Shown: positions 17,804-26,561, numbered from the stretch's first letter. The stretch: DNA of 64,000 nt from Enterococcus_D entomosocium (GCF_030441895.1 NZ_JARJAS010000016.1), one strand, 5' to 3'. The notes: generated by a model not told the origin, from the sequence alone. Numbers and translations are program-made.

Positions 17804-18634
17804 ATGATTCGTTTTTTGATCTTATCAGGCTATTTTGAATTAATGATGTATTTGCAAGTGACGGGCAAACTCAATCAGTTTATCAACATTCATTATCGCT
17901 ATCTCGCTATTTTATCTATGATCATTTCTTTATTGTTGGCTTTGGTCCAGCTGTACTTTTGGGTCAAACAAGAGCCCGAGCATCATCATGACGACGAGCA
18001 CCAGCATGGATTAGAGAAAAAATACCAACGAGTGATTGCGTATTTTCTATTAGCCTTACCGATCATCGTGGGTCTCTTTTTTCCCACCGTTAGCTTGGAT
18101 ACGACGATCGTTGAAGCAAAAGGGTTTAATTTCCCCCTAAGTGAAGAATCTGTGGGGGATCCAGAAATGACGACCCAATATCTGAAACCCGATACAAGTC
18201 TTTATTTTAACAAAGAAGATTATGACACTCAGATGGATGCAGCCTTGGCACGTTACGCCAAAGATGAGACGATTGCGGTAACGGAAGAAAATTACTTGGA
18301 AGTCATGGAGTTGATCTATACGTACCCGAGTGAATTCATTGGTAAGAAAATCACCTATGATGGATTTGTGTACCATGCAGATCAAGATGATGCCAATGAA
18401 ATCTTTTTGTTTCGTTTTGGCATTATCCATTGTGTGGCTGATTCAGGCGTTTTCGGTTTACGGGTGGAATTGCCGCAGCAAGCGACTGCAGAAAATAACC
18501 AGTGGCTCCACGTGGAAGGGACGATCCAATCGAAGTACTATCAACCCTTCAAACGAGACTTGCCGATGGTGGTAGCAGACCAAGAGAAGACGATTGAAGC
18601 ACCAGAAAACCAGTATGTCTATCGCGCTTTCTAG
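17804..18634 (+). CDS. TIGR03943 family putative permease subunit
   Basis: 276 residues. Three hydrophobic segments lie in the first 110 residues with an intervening His/Asp-rich stretch (HHHDDEHQH), followed by a soluble beta-rich domain (DUF1980-like) containing FRFGIIHCVADSGVFGLRV near the end. It follows the YraQ gene by three bases, the standard pairing for this family. The two probably form one membrane complex. The biochemical function is not established. Confidence 0.85.
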   Translation: MIRFLILSGYFELMMYLQVTGKLNQFINIHYRYLAILSMIISLLLALVQLYFWVKQEPEHHHDDEHQHGLEKKYQRVIAYFLLALPIIVGLFFPTVSLDTTIVEAKGFNFPLSEESVGDPEMTTQYLKPDTSLYFNKEDYDTQMDAALARYAKDETIAVTEENYLEVMELIYTYPSEFIGKKITYDGFVYHADQDDANEIFLFRFGIIHCVADSGVFGLRVELPQQATAENNQWLHVEGTIQSKYYQPFKRDLPMVVADQEKTIEAPENQYVYRAF

Positions 18635-18672
18635 CTTTTTTTAAGAAAGTTCATAGAAACATCATAAACCTT

Positions 18673-18751
18673 TGTTATAATGAAGAAAATCTAAGCATAT
18701 GTTTGTAGTTTTATCAAACGTTTAGTACAATAAAGTAGGAACATATGCTAA
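18673..18751 (+). promoter_or_regulatory. Extended -10 promoter and dyad-flanked leader of ireB
   Basis: TGTTATAAT (18673-18681) is a perfect extended -10. Transcription would start near 18688, directly before TAAGCATATGTT (18692-18703). Its inverted copy AACATATGCTAA is at 18740-18751, with 11 of 12 positions complementary. Between them, TGTA/TACA and GTTT/AAAC can form nested pairs. This may be a structured 5' leader or a pair of protein-binding sites. Confidence 0.55.
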
Positions 18752-18779
18752 AATCTATACAAAAGAGAGGTGTCGTGAA

Positions 18780-19046
18780 ATGGGTTTTACAGATGAAACA
18801 GTTCGCTTTGATTTTGATGATAGCCGTAAAAAAGAAGTCAGCGAAACATTAGCTATCGTCTACCGAGCATTAGAGGAAAAAGGATACAATCCGATCAATC
18901 AAATCGTCGGTTACCTCCTTTCTGGCGACCCGGCTTACATTCCTCGTTATCGGGATGCCCGGAATTTGATTCGTCGTCACGAACGGGATGAGATCATGGA
19001 AGTTCTGATCCGTTATTATTTAGGCAATCACGGGATCAACCTATAA
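18780..19046 (+). CDS. ireB: IreB family regulatory phosphoprotein
   Basis: 88 residues, the full family length. It matches Enterococcus faecalis IreB closely, beginning MGFTDETVRF and containing GYNPINQIVGYLLSGDPAYI and the YYLGNHGINL end. In E. faecalis, IreB is phosphorylated on Thr4 and Thr7 by the Ser/Thr kinase IreK and dampens intrinsic cephalosporin resistance; both threonines are present here. AGAGAGGTG precedes the ATG. Its stop overlaps the ruvX start (TAATG), so the two are co-translated. Confidence 0.96.
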   Translation: MGFTDETVRFDFDDSRKKEVSETLAIVYRALEEKGYNPINQIVGYLLSGDPAYIPRYRDARNLIRRHERDEIMEVLIRYYLGNHGINL

Positions 19047-19477
19047 TGAGAATCATGGGATTGGATGTTGGTTCGCGGACAGTCGGCGTGGCGGTCAGTG
19101 ACCCAATGGGCTGGACAGCACAAGGGATCGAGATCATTCGCATCAATGAAGATGAAGGCAATTTCGGTTATGATCGACTTGCTGAATTGGTGAAAGAATA
19201 TGAAGTCTCACGTTTTGTGGTAGGACTACCTAAAAATATGAATAATACGATCGGACCTAGAGCGGAAGCTTCTATGGCTTACGGCGCAGCGATCGAACAG
19301 CAATTCGGTTTGCCTGTCGTTTACCAAGACGAACGTCTGACGACCGTTCAAGCAGAACGAATGCTGGTAGAACAGGCGAATACATCGCGTGCCAAACGAA
19401 AAAAAGTGATTGATAAATTAGCAGCAGTCATGATTTTGCAGAATTATTTAGATGGTGCTGGGAAACAGCTGTTTTAA
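19046..19477 (+). CDS. ruvX: Putative Holliday junction resolvase / pre-16S rRNA nuclease YqgF
   Basis: 143 residues of the RNase H-like YqgF/RuvX family. The N-terminal GLDVGSRTVGVAVSDP carries the first catalytic aspartate, VVGLPKNMN follows, and DERLTTVQAE plus the C-terminal Asp of VIDKLAA supply the rest. In E. coli this family processes 16S rRNA 5' ends; a resolvase role was proposed earlier. It is coupled to ireB by a one-base overlap and followed 22 bases later by the DUF1292 gene. Confidence 0.95.
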   Translation: MRIMGLDVGSRTVGVAVSDPMGWTAQGIEIIRINEDEGNFGYDRLAELVKEYEVSRFVVGLPKNMNNTIGPRAEASMAYGAAIEQQFGLPVVYQDERLTTVQAERMLVEQANTSRAKRKKVIDKLAAVMILQNYLDGAGKQLF

Positions 19478-19499
19478 TTTACAGAAAAGAGGAAAATAA

Positions 19500-19817
19500 A
19501 TGTCAGAACATACACACGATCATAACCACGATCACGATCATGAAGGACATGAACACATTACTTTGATCGATGACCAAGGAAATGAAACCTTATACGAAAT
19601 TCTATTAACGGTTGACGGTACGGAAGAATTCGGCCGCAACTACGTCTTGCTTTATCCAGCAGGCGTACCGGAAGAAGAAGACGTTGAATTACAAGCGTAC
19701 GCTTATATTGAAAACGAAGACGGTTCTGAAGGTGAATTAGAACAGATCGAAACAGAAGCAGAATGGGATATGATTGAAGAAGTCTTCAACACATTCATGG
19801 CGGAAGAAGAAGAATAA
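19500..19817 (+). CDS. DUF1292 family protein with His-rich N-terminus
   Basis: 105 residues, acidic. Residues 4-19 alternate His and Asp/Asn (HTHDHNHDHDHEGHEH), likely binding metal. The core HITLIDDQGNETLYEILLTV is the conserved DUF1292 (YrzB) domain. It is the third gene of the usual ireB-ruvX-DUF1292 operon and ends before a strong terminator. Function is unknown. Confidence 0.92.
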   Translation: MSEHTHDHNHDHDHEGHEHITLIDDQGNETLYEILLTVDGTEEFGRNYVLLYPAGVPEEEDVELQAYAYIENEDGSEGELEQIETEAEWDMIEEVFNTFMAEEEE

Positions 19818-19825
19818 CATGCTGC

Positions 19826-19864
19826 AAGTGCTGATCCTTTCCATAAGGGATCAGCACTTTTTTT
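19826..19864 (+). terminator. Terminator of the ireB operon
   Basis: Perfect 12-bp stem AAGTGCTGATCC/GGATCAGCACTT followed by T residues. Confidence 0.9.
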
Positions 19865-19923
19865 GATTTTTAACGACTGTTTATTATAGAAGCAAGCCTG
19901 CTTTTTTGAAAGGAATGAGTAAA

Positions 19924-20340
19924 ATGAATCACGTAACGATTTTTGAGCTTGAAAAGATCGCAGAAGAGCAGCTAGTTTTTGCGGTGATCATCAGCAAGTA
20001 TCAAGAAAAGCTCGTCTATGTCAAACACAAAGAACGAGACACATTAGAAATACCCGGAGGTAAGCGAGAATCAGGAGAAAGCATCACAGCGTGTGCCGCC
20101 CGTGAATTAAAGGAAGAAACAGGAGCCAAGCACTTTACTCTAGAGCCGTTATTTATCTATGGGGTAGAAAAAGACGGGGAGACCGATTACGGCTTGGTGT
20201 TCGAAGCCCAGATCACGGACTTGGAGGATGAGTTGACTTCAGAGATCGAAGCAATTTATGTAAGGGCAGAGCCGCCTGCCAGTTGGACATATCCAACGAT
20301 TCAGCCGTTGTTATTGGCAGAATATTTCTCACGAACATAA
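19924..20340 (+). CDS. Nudix hydrolase
   Basis: 138 residues. The Nudix box is GGKRESGESITACAARELKEET, shown here in two parts: GGKRESGESIT then AARELKEETGA (GX5EX7REUXEE form). ATG 19924 has GAAAGGA nine bases upstream; an ATG at 19915 abuts that site and is rejected. The family hydrolyses nucleoside diphosphates linked to another moiety. The substrate is not identifiable. It appears monocistronic. Confidence 0.88.
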   Translation: MNHVTIFELEKIAEEQLVFAVIISKYQEKLVYVKHKERDTLEIPGGKRESGESITACAARELKEETGAKHFTLEPLFIYGVEKDGETDYGLVFEAQITDLEDELTSEIEAIYVRAEPPASWTYPTIQPLLLAEYFSRT

Positions 20341-20347
20341 AAATAAT

Positions 20348-20378
20348 TCAGCCAGCTCAAATGGAGGGCTGGCTTGAG
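20348..20378 (+). terminator. Hairpin after the Nudix gene, weak terminator
   Basis: GCCAGC and GCTGGC arms extended by TCA/TTGA, eight bases after the stop codon. There is no T run, so termination is uncertain. Confidence 0.35.
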
Positions 20379-20456
20379 TTGAAAAGTAAAAGCAGCGTGT
20401 TGAGTAGGAGTGAGCGAATGAGTTGCGTGATCCTGCAATCAGGGGTAGGATGAAAA

Positions 20457-20470
20457 TGTAAACGTTATCT
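20457..20470 (+). promoter_or_regulatory. cre-like CcpA site before lactate oxidase
   Basis: TGTAAACGTTATCT matches the cre consensus TGWNANCGNTNWCA at every fixed position but the last. It lies 22 bases before the start codon, suggesting carbon catabolite control. Confidence 0.6.
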
Positions 20471-20491
20471 TATTGGAGAGTAGGGAAAGGC

Positions 20492-21595
20492 ATGGAAAAA
20501 ATTTATCAAGCAAGTACCGCAGAAGGAGCAATCGATTTTATCAATATGCGCGATTTGGAGATCGCGGCAGAGGAAGTGATTCCTAAAGGTGGGTATGGCT
20601 ATATCAGCAGTGGTGCGGGGGATATTTTTACCTATCAAGAAAATGAACGCGCCTTCAATCACAAATTGATCATTCCTCATGTCTTAAAGGACATTGAATT
20701 ACCGGACACAACGTTGTCCTTTGGCGGTGACACGTTGTCAGCGCCAATCATTATGGCGCCTGTGGCTGCCCACGGCTTAGCAAATGTTGCGGCAGAACAA
20801 GCGTTAGCTAAAGGTGTTTCACGTTTTGGCACGATCTATACGGCGAGTTCGTATGCTTCTTGTACGTTGGAAGAAATCCGAGCAGCTGGTGGCCAAGAAG
20901 CGCCGCAGTGGTTCCAATTCTATATGAGCAAAGACGATGGCATTAACAAAGACATCTTAGCGATGGCAAAACGCAATGGCGCCAAAGCGATCGTTTTGAC
21001 CGCAGATGCAACTGTTGGGGGCAATCGAGAAACGGATCGCCGCAATGGCTTCACCTTTCCGTTGGCAATGCCGATCGTTCAGGCTTATCAATCAGGGATC
21101 GGACAAACGATGGATGCCGTTTACGGCTCCTCAAAACAAAAATTAAGTCCTCAGGATGTCGCTTTTATCGCCAAAGAATCTGATTTGCCGGTTTATGTCA
21201 AAGGGGTGCAATCAGAAGAAGATGTGGACCGAGCATTAGGGGCAGGTGCACAAGGGATTTGGGTCTCAAATCACGGGGGACGCCAATTGGATGGTGGTCC
21301 AGCTTCCTTTGATTCCTTGCAGATCGTGGCTGAAGCAGTAGCAGGTCGGGCGCCGATCATCTTCGATAGCGGGGTACGGCGAGGACAGCATGTCTTTAAA
21401 GCGATTGCTTGCGGAGCAGATCTGGTGGCAATCGGTCGACCAGTGATTTATGGGTTGGCTCTAGGTGGTGCCACCGGTGTTCAACAAGTCTTTGATTTCT
21501 TCAAAAAAGAATTGGAGATGGTCATGCAGCTTGCGGGGACGCAAACGGTGGCAGATATCAAAAAAGCCGTCTTACGGGACAATCATTATTTATAA
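20492..21595 (+). CDS. lox: L-lactate oxidase (FMN-dependent alpha-hydroxy acid oxidase)
   Basis: 367 residues, cytoplasmic TIM barrel. It oxidises L-lactate with oxygen to pyruvate and hydrogen peroxide using FMN. Family landmarks are PIIMAPVAAHGLA, WFQFYMSKDD, ILTADATVGGNRETDRRNGF, the catalytic SNHGGRQLDGGP with His and Arg, and IIFDSGVRRGQHVFKA. The closest match I recognise is Aerococcus lactate oxidase; related activity on other hydroxy acids cannot be excluded. It stands alone between a cre-like site and a terminator. Confidence 0.88.
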   Translation: MEKIYQASTAEGAIDFINMRDLEIAAEEVIPKGGYGYISSGAGDIFTYQENERAFNHKLIIPHVLKDIELPDTTLSFGGDTLSAPIIMAPVAAHGLANVAAEQALAKGVSRFGTIYTASSYASCTLEEIRAAGGQEAPQWFQFYMSKDDGINKDILAMAKRNGAKAIVLTADATVGGNRETDRRNGFTFPLAMPIVQAYQSGIGQTMDAVYGSSKQKLSPQDVAFIAKESDLPVYVKGVQSEEDVDRALGAGAQGIWVSNHGGRQLDGGPASFDSLQIVAEAVAGRAPIIFDSGVRRGQHVFKAIACGADLVAIGRPVIYGLALGGATGVQQVFDFFKKELEMVMQLAGTQTVADIKKAVLRDNHYL

Positions 21596-21605
21596 GCAAT
21601 CCCTC

Positions 21606-21641
21606 AAAAAGCACTCGAGTCGTTGACTCAGGTGCTTTTTT
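21606..21641 (+). terminator. Terminator of the lactate oxidase gene
   Basis: AAAAAGCAC-tc-GAGTC paired with GACTC-a-GGTGCTTTTT. Confidence 0.85.
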
Positions 21642-21771
21642 CAATGATCCTTTCTGATCCTGAAGAGCAGAGCCAACAGTTCTTTTCGCCGTAAAAAGTG
21701 TATATGATTTTGAAACAATTGCAAAATCCGCTACACTTAAAAGAGACCAATAAACTAAAGGAGAGAGATTG

Positions 21772-22398
21772 ATGATTCCAAAAATTATTCATTATTGCTG
21801 GTTTGGCGGCAATCCATTAGGTGAACAAGAAAAGAAATACATGGATACCTGGAAAAAATATTGTCCGGATTATGAGATCAAACGTTGGGATGAATCAACG
21901 ATCAACCTTTCAAAATTCGGTCCTTATCTAAAAGAGGCCTATGACCAAGAAGAATGGGCATTTGTGTCAGATGTGGTTCGTTTGTATGCGTTAGTGACAG
22001 AAGGCGGTATTTATATGGATACCGATATCGAGGTGGTCAAACCTTTAGATGAGCTCTTGACACTGGAGGCATTTATGGGCTTTGAGATCGAAACCAAGAT
22101 TTCTACGGGGATCATTGGAGCGGTGCCGCATCATCCCTTTATGGAAGAATGGTACCACGATTACGATGACCGAAAATTTGTCCGGGCAGAAAAAACGGAA
22201 GATGTCGTCACCAATGTGATCCGAGTGACGGAACTGTTGCAAAACCACGGATTAGAATTGAATAATCAACGACAAACCGTTAAGGGTGTAGAAATCTTCC
22301 CGCAAATGACGTTTTCACCAAAAAGCTATATCACTGGTGAGGTCGAGGAAGATCCGAGTACGATGGTGATCCATCAGTTTTCTGGCTCTTGGTTATAA
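21772..22398 (+). CDS. GT32-type glycosyltransferase with DXD motif
   Basis: 208 residues. It begins MIPKIIHYCWFGG, has AFVSDVVRLYALVTEGGIYMDTDIEV with the DXD sugar-nucleotide motif (DTD, about residue 84), and ends near MVIHQFSGSW. This is the small capsular-polysaccharide/GT32 family (OCH1-like, PF04488). ATG 21772 is taken over an adjacent TTG at 21769. It is isolated from any visible polysaccharide cluster. The acceptor is unknown. Confidence 0.82.
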   Translation: MIPKIIHYCWFGGNPLGEQEKKYMDTWKKYCPDYEIKRWDESTINLSKFGPYLKEAYDQEEWAFVSDVVRLYALVTEGGIYMDTDIEVVKPLDELLTLEAFMGFEIETKISTGIIGAVPHHPFMEEWYHDYDDRKFVRAEKTEDVVTNVIRVTELLQNHGLELNNQRQTVKGVEIFPQMTFSPKSYITGEVEEDPSTMVIHQFSGSWL

Positions 22399-22412
22399 AA
22401 GAGTAAGTCTAT

Positions 22413-22450
22413 GAAAGGACGGACAGCGGGGAAAGCTGTCTGTCCTTTTT
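22413..22450 (+). terminator. Terminator of the glycosyltransferase gene
   Basis: Stem AAGGACGGACAGC/GCTGTCTGTCCTT with one G-U pair, followed by a T run. Confidence 0.85.
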
Positions 22451-22511
22451 GCTTTTGCAAGGGATGATGGAGATGTGATAGAATAGCTTGAAAAAATGAG
22501 GAGGCGTTTTG

Positions 22512-23021
22512 ATGGCTATCAAACGATGTACTTTGGCAGATTTAGAAGAATTGGGAGAAATCAGCGTATCCACCTATTACGATACATTTGCTCCTTTCAA
22601 TACGGAGGAAAATACTCGTATCTATCTAGAAGAAGCCTACAATCTGCCGAAACTGACCCGAGAGTTAGAAAATCCGCAGTCGGCGTTTTATTTTTTACAA
22701 GAAAATGATCAAACCGTAGGATATATCAAACTTAACTGGGGTGAGGCGCAAACGGAAGCGATTGCCCCAGAGGGGTTGGAAATTGAACGAATCTATATCA
22801 AAAAAGAACATAAGCGCAGAGGCTATGGCAAAACACTGCTGCTGTTTGCTCAAGAGACCGCCAAAGAGCTGCAGAAAAAGTCGATCTGGTTAGGCGTTTG
22901 GGAATTTAACGACAATGCGTTGGCTTTTTATCATACGATGGGCTTTGAAAGAGTTGGCAGTCATTCCTTTTTTATGGGGGATGATGAGCAGACGGATTTC
23001 TTGATGCTGAAAGAACTTTGA
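22512..23021 (+). CDS. GNAT family N-acetyltransferase (PaiA-like)
   Basis: 169 residues. Acetyl-CoA binding motif A is IERIYIKKEHKRRGYGKTLL (RRGYGK), and the end FYHTMGFERVG is typical of GNAT. The overall pattern resembles PaiA spermine/spermidine acetyltransferases, but this is only a family-level guess. GAGGAGG precedes ATG 22512. Confidence 0.85.
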   Translation: MAIKRCTLADLEELGEISVSTYYDTFAPFNTEENTRIYLEEAYNLPKLTRELENPQSAFYFLQENDQTVGYIKLNWGEAQTEAIAPEGLEIERIYIKKEHKRRGYGKTLLLFAQETAKELQKKSIWLGVWEFNDNALAFYHTMGFERVGSHSFFMGDDEQTDFLMLKEL

Positions 23022-23143
23022 AATCTGCCTTTGTATGAGGAATTAGAAATTACTTTCCATTTTTTTGGCAATCAAGTATAGTTAAAGAGATTGATGAAAA
23101 AAGAACGATTGGTGAAAACCATCGCTAAGGAGAGCAATTGTAA

Positions 23144-23986
23144 ATGGAAAAACAGAGAAACGAAAGTATTTTGTCACGTTTTCTTAAAGGCGTGGTGATT
23201 GCCTTGGGCTTTATCTTGCCTGGTGTTTCAGGTGGCGTATTGGCAGCCATCTTAGGCATTTATGAGCGGATGCTGCGCTTTATGGCACATCTGACGAAGA
23301 ATTTTAAAGAGAATCTCCTCTTTTTCCTGCCAGTAGGGATCGGGGGAATCGTAGGGATCGGGCTTTTATCAAAGCCATTAGAGTGGCTGCTGCAAAACTA
23401 TCAAATCATCGTTTTGTGGGGCTTTGCGGGGGCAATTATTGGGACGTTACCAGCACTTGCTAAAGAATCGACCTTGAAAAGCAAACGGACAACCGGCGAT
23501 CTGCTTTGGTTCTTCGGCAGTATGGTCATCGGCTTCTTGTTCCTCTATTTTATGGGCGATATCTTAGGAACGATCCCTGCCAATTTCATAGGTTTTGTGA
23601 TCGCCGGCGGTCTGATCGCGTTAGGTGTTTTGGTTCCTGGCTTGAGTCCTTCAAACCTTTTGCTCGTTTTGGGACTTTATGATCCGATGTTGAAAGGCTT
23701 TAAGAGCTTTGACATCATGGGGGTCTTTCTACCGATCGCCATTGGCGGCTTGGCAGTGATGCTGTTGTTTTCGAAATTGATGGAGTGGCTATTGACGCAT
23801 TATCATTCAAAAGTCTATCACTTCATTTTAGGGATCGTTATTGCCTCAACGGGTTTGATCGTGATTCCTCCGGTGGCAAACTATAGCGGCTTTACTTGGG
23901 TAACGGCCGTCATCGGAATTATCTTGTTTGTCTTGGGGGCTTGGTTAGGTCTTTGGATGAGCAAGCTGGAAGAAAAATACAAGTAA
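23144..23986 (+). CDS. DUF368 membrane protein, PopT-type polyprenyl-phosphate translocase
   Basis: 280 residues with about eight hydrophobic helices. It starts with the conserved FLKGVVIALGFILPGVSGG and has the repeat LIALGVLVPGLSPSNLLL in its second half, an inverted-repeat arrangement. DUF368 proteins (PopT) have been shown in other bacteria to return undecaprenyl phosphate across the membrane, so this is likely part of cell-wall lipid-carrier recycling. TTTCCA-17-TATAGT at 23054-23082 is a plausible promoter. Confidence 0.85.
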   Translation: MEKQRNESILSRFLKGVVIALGFILPGVSGGVLAAILGIYERMLRFMAHLTKNFKENLLFFLPVGIGGIVGIGLLSKPLEWLLQNYQIIVLWGFAGAIIGTLPALAKESTLKSKRTTGDLLWFFGSMVIGFLFLYFMGDILGTIPANFIGFVIAGGLIALGVLVPGLSPSNLLLVLGLYDPMLKGFKSFDIMGVFLPIAIGGLAVMLLFSKLMEWLLTHYHSKVYHFILGIVIASTGLIVIPPVANYSGFTWVTAVIGIILFVLGAWLGLWMSKLEEKYK

Positions 23987-23990
23987 ATCA

Positions 23991-24023
23991 AAACGGCACA
24001 TCGTTTGGCGATGTGCCGTTTTT
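23991..24023 (+). terminator. Terminator of the DUF368 gene
   Basis: AAACGGCACATCG/CGATGTGCCGTTT stem followed by T residues. Confidence 0.88.
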
Positions 24024-24135
24024 GTTAGGTTATGATTCGGGCAGCTAAGAGAAAGCGTTGGTGGACGGCCAGTAGTAAAAAGATTGGAACGTTTGATAAC
24101 GATGTGATACAGGTTTAAAAACTGTTCTATTTTTG

Positions 24136-24164
24136 TTGAAAGATTTCCTAGTGTTTGGTATATT
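24136..24164 (+). promoter_or_regulatory. Promoter of the amidase-transporter operon
   Basis: TTGAAA (24136-24141), 17-base spacer, TATATT (24159-24164). Confidence 0.6.
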
Positions 24165-24245
24165 GTAGTCTATATAAAGAAGAATTTCCCATGTGTTACA
24201 GTTTAGATAATTGTTTGAGGTTATTGAGAAAAAGGAGGGACAAGC

Positions 24246-25697
24246 ATGCAAGATGCGACCTATTGGGCGGAACAATTGCGGCAAGGACAAATCAGCTTTG
24301 CCGAGCGGGTGGCGATGATCGAAGAAAAAGTCAATCAACAAAATTCGCTTTTGAATGCGCTTGTAACATTTGATCCGCAAGCAGCGATCCAGCATTACGA
24401 GCAGCATCTTCAAAAAACGGTTTTTGGTGGACAACCCATGCCGTTAAAAATACTCGGCCAAACTAAAGCAGGGTGGCCAGCAACGTCAGGAGCCAAACTG
24501 TTTGCAAAAGCACGAGCCAGCCGCACGGCTCATTTTGTCTCTCGTTTAGAAGAGGCGGGCTTTGTGCCGTTAGGGCAAACCAATGCACCAGAATTTGGAT
24601 TCAAAAATATCACTGATCCAACATTGTATGGGCCTACACGTAATCCGTGGAATCCTGCCTATTCAGCTGGTGGTTCCAGTGGTGGTGCGGCAGCGGCAGT
24701 GGCTTCGGGGATGTTTCCGATTGCAGGTGCCAGTGATGGCGGCGGATCGATCCGCATTCCAGCTTCCTTTAGCGGATTGATCGGTTTGAAGCCAACCCGT
24801 GGCACGATGCCAGTGGGTCCTAGTGAATGGCGCAGCTGGCAAGGCGCTTCCATCAACTTTGCGTTGACGCTTTCTATGCGTGATACGGAACAGTTGTTTT
24901 ATGCGTTGCGGACGTCACAGCCGGCAGCCCCTTATCAGGCACCGCAAGTAGAATGGCATCATCAGCAAGCGAGTCAAAAACCGCGGTTGAAGGTTGCTTT
25001 TACTACCGCATCGCCGACCGGTGGCCAAGTGTCTGAAACTGCCATCCAAGCAGTCCGAAGTGCAGCCGCATTTTTAGAAAAGCAGGGGCACGAAGTCATT
25101 GAAGTGGGCTATCCAGTGGATGGTCAGCAAATGATGACCACCTATTACGCCATGAATGGTGGCGAAACAGCTGCGATGTTTGCTGAGATCGATGCTGCTC
25201 GTCAAGAACCGGTCAGACGGGAAGAGATGGAATTGATGACCTGGGCACTTTACCAATATGGCAAAAAACTGCCGGCCGCCGATTACGTTCTTGCCTTGCA
25301 GTGGTGGGATCAGCTGGCAGAAAAAATGGAAGAAGTCTTTTCGACCTATGATCTCTTTTTAACACCGACGACGGCTTTTCCAGCCCCTTTGATCGAGGAA
25401 GACTTACAAAGCGATAGCATTCGCCAAAGACTGCATGAGATCGAATCGCTTGGAAAAAGTGCTGCGGGTGAGTTGATCGAAGAAATGTTTGCCAAGAGCT
25501 ATACTCTGACACCTTACACTCAATTAGCCAATTTAACGGGGCAGCCAGCCATCAGCTTGCCAACTGCTCTTAGCGAGGAAGGGTTGCCGCTAGGGATCCA
25601 ATTTATGGCGTCTAAAGGCAGAGAAGATCTGCTTTTCCAAGTCGGCTATTTATTTGAAACACAGCAACGATTTCTGTTGCCAAAACAAGGAAACTAA
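24246..25697 (+). CDS. Amidase (amidase-signature family)
   Basis: 483 residues. The Ser-cisSer-Lys triad is visible: Lys68 in MPLKILGQ, cis-Ser144 in GGSSGGAAAA, and nucleophile Ser168 in SDGGGSIRIPA. The closest general class is bacterial amidases of GatA fold that act on small amides; no gatC or gatB is adjacent, so it is not the tRNA amidotransferase. It is followed 12 bases later by an amino-acid-type ABC binding protein, which suggests the amide substrate or its product is imported. AAAGGAGG precedes the ATG. Confidence 0.88.
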   Translation: MQDATYWAEQLRQGQISFAERVAMIEEKVNQQNSLLNALVTFDPQAAIQHYEQHLQKTVFGGQPMPLKILGQTKAGWPATSGAKLFAKARASRTAHFVSRLEEAGFVPLGQTNAPEFGFKNITDPTLYGPTRNPWNPAYSAGGSSGGAAAAVASGMFPIAGASDGGGSIRIPASFSGLIGLKPTRGTMPVGPSEWRSWQGASINFALTLSMRDTEQLFYALRTSQPAAPYQAPQVEWHHQQASQKPRLKVAFTTASPTGGQVSETAIQAVRSAAAFLEKQGHEVIEVGYPVDGQQMMTTYYAMNGGETAAMFAEIDAARQEPVRREEMELMTWALYQYGKKLPAADYVLALQWWDQLAEKMEEVFSTYDLFLTPTTAFPAPLIEEDLQSDSIRQRLHEIESLGKSAAGELIEEMFAKSYTLTPYTQLANLTGQPAISLPTALSEEGLPLGIQFMASKGREDLLFQVGYLFETQQRFLLPKQGN

Positions 25698-25709
25698 GAG
25701 GAGGATATT

Positions 25710-26561
25710 ATGAAACAAGTTAGAAAAGGGAAAATCGTTGCAATGGTTGGCTTTTTAGGTTTATTTACGGGGGTCCTGTTAAGTGCCTGCAGCAAACCAA
25801 CGGAAGAAGACTCAAGTCTAAGCAAGGTGGAAGAAGCCAAAACATTGGTTGTTGCTACTTCGGGAACCTTGTATCCATCGTCTTACTATAACGATGAAAA
25901 TGAATTAGTGGGCTATGATGTCGATGTGGCAAAAGAAGTCGCCAAACGATTAGGCGTAGAGATCACATTTAAAGAGTACAATGTCGATGGACAAGTTTCT
26001 TCTTTAACACGTGGAGAAGCCGATTTTGCTGCCAACGATTTTGGTTTGACGGATGAACGGGCGGAAAAATTCAGTCTCTCAACGCCTATCAAATACTCGT
26101 TCGATAGTATGATCGTGCGTAAAAGTGATGACTCAGGGATTGCTTCTTTAGAAGATTTGGATGGCAAAAAAGCTGCTGGTGAACCGAATACCAGCTACAT
26201 GCGCTTAGCCGAATCTTATGGGGCAGAATTAGTGACTTACGACAACGCAACGAATGATCAGTATTTGACAGATGTTGCGAATGGTCGAACGGATGTGATC
26301 TTGAATGATTACTATTTGCAAAAAATGGCGGTTGCTGCTTTGCCAGATATCCCTGTAAAAATTTTAGAAGATGTCTACTTTAATCCGAATGAAACGGGCT
26401 TCTTATTTGTGAAGGATCATAAAGCATTGCAGGAAAAAGTGGATGCTGTTTTAGCAGAAATGAAAGAAGACGGCCGTTTAAAAGAACTTGCAGAAACGTA
26501 TTTTCAAACCGATATTTCAGTAAAATCTGATCAAGCGATCCAAACGGTTGAAACAGACTAA
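25710..26561 (+). CDS. Amino-acid ABC transporter substrate-binding lipoprotein
   Basis: 283 residues. The signal peptide ends in the lipobox LLSAC (Cys near residue 27), so it is anchored outside the membrane. The mature domain is a family 3 solute-binding protein: NELVGYDVDVAKEVAKRLG, then LTRGEADFAANDFGLT and a C-terminal GFLFVKDHKAL. Its stop overlaps the permease start (TAATG). The ligand is a polar amino acid or relative. Confidence 0.92.
   Translation: MKQVRKGKIVAMVGFLGLFTGVLLSACSKPTEEDSSLSKVEEAKTLVVATSGTLYPSSYYNDENELVGYDVDVAKEVAKRLGVEITFKEYNVDGQVSSLTRGEADFAANDFGLTDERAEKFSLSTPIKYSFDSMIVRKSDDSGIASLEDLDGKKAAGEPNTSYMRLAESYGAELVTYDNATNDQYLTDVANGRTDVILNDYYLQKMAVAALPDIPVKILEDVYFNPNETGFLFVKDHKALQEKVDAVLAEMKEDGRLKELAETYFQTDISVKSDQAIQTVETD

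Noticed and set aside
24246..25697. The amidase as GatA of the tRNA amidotransferase
   Set aside because: No gatB or gatC nearby, and the neighbours are transporter genes.
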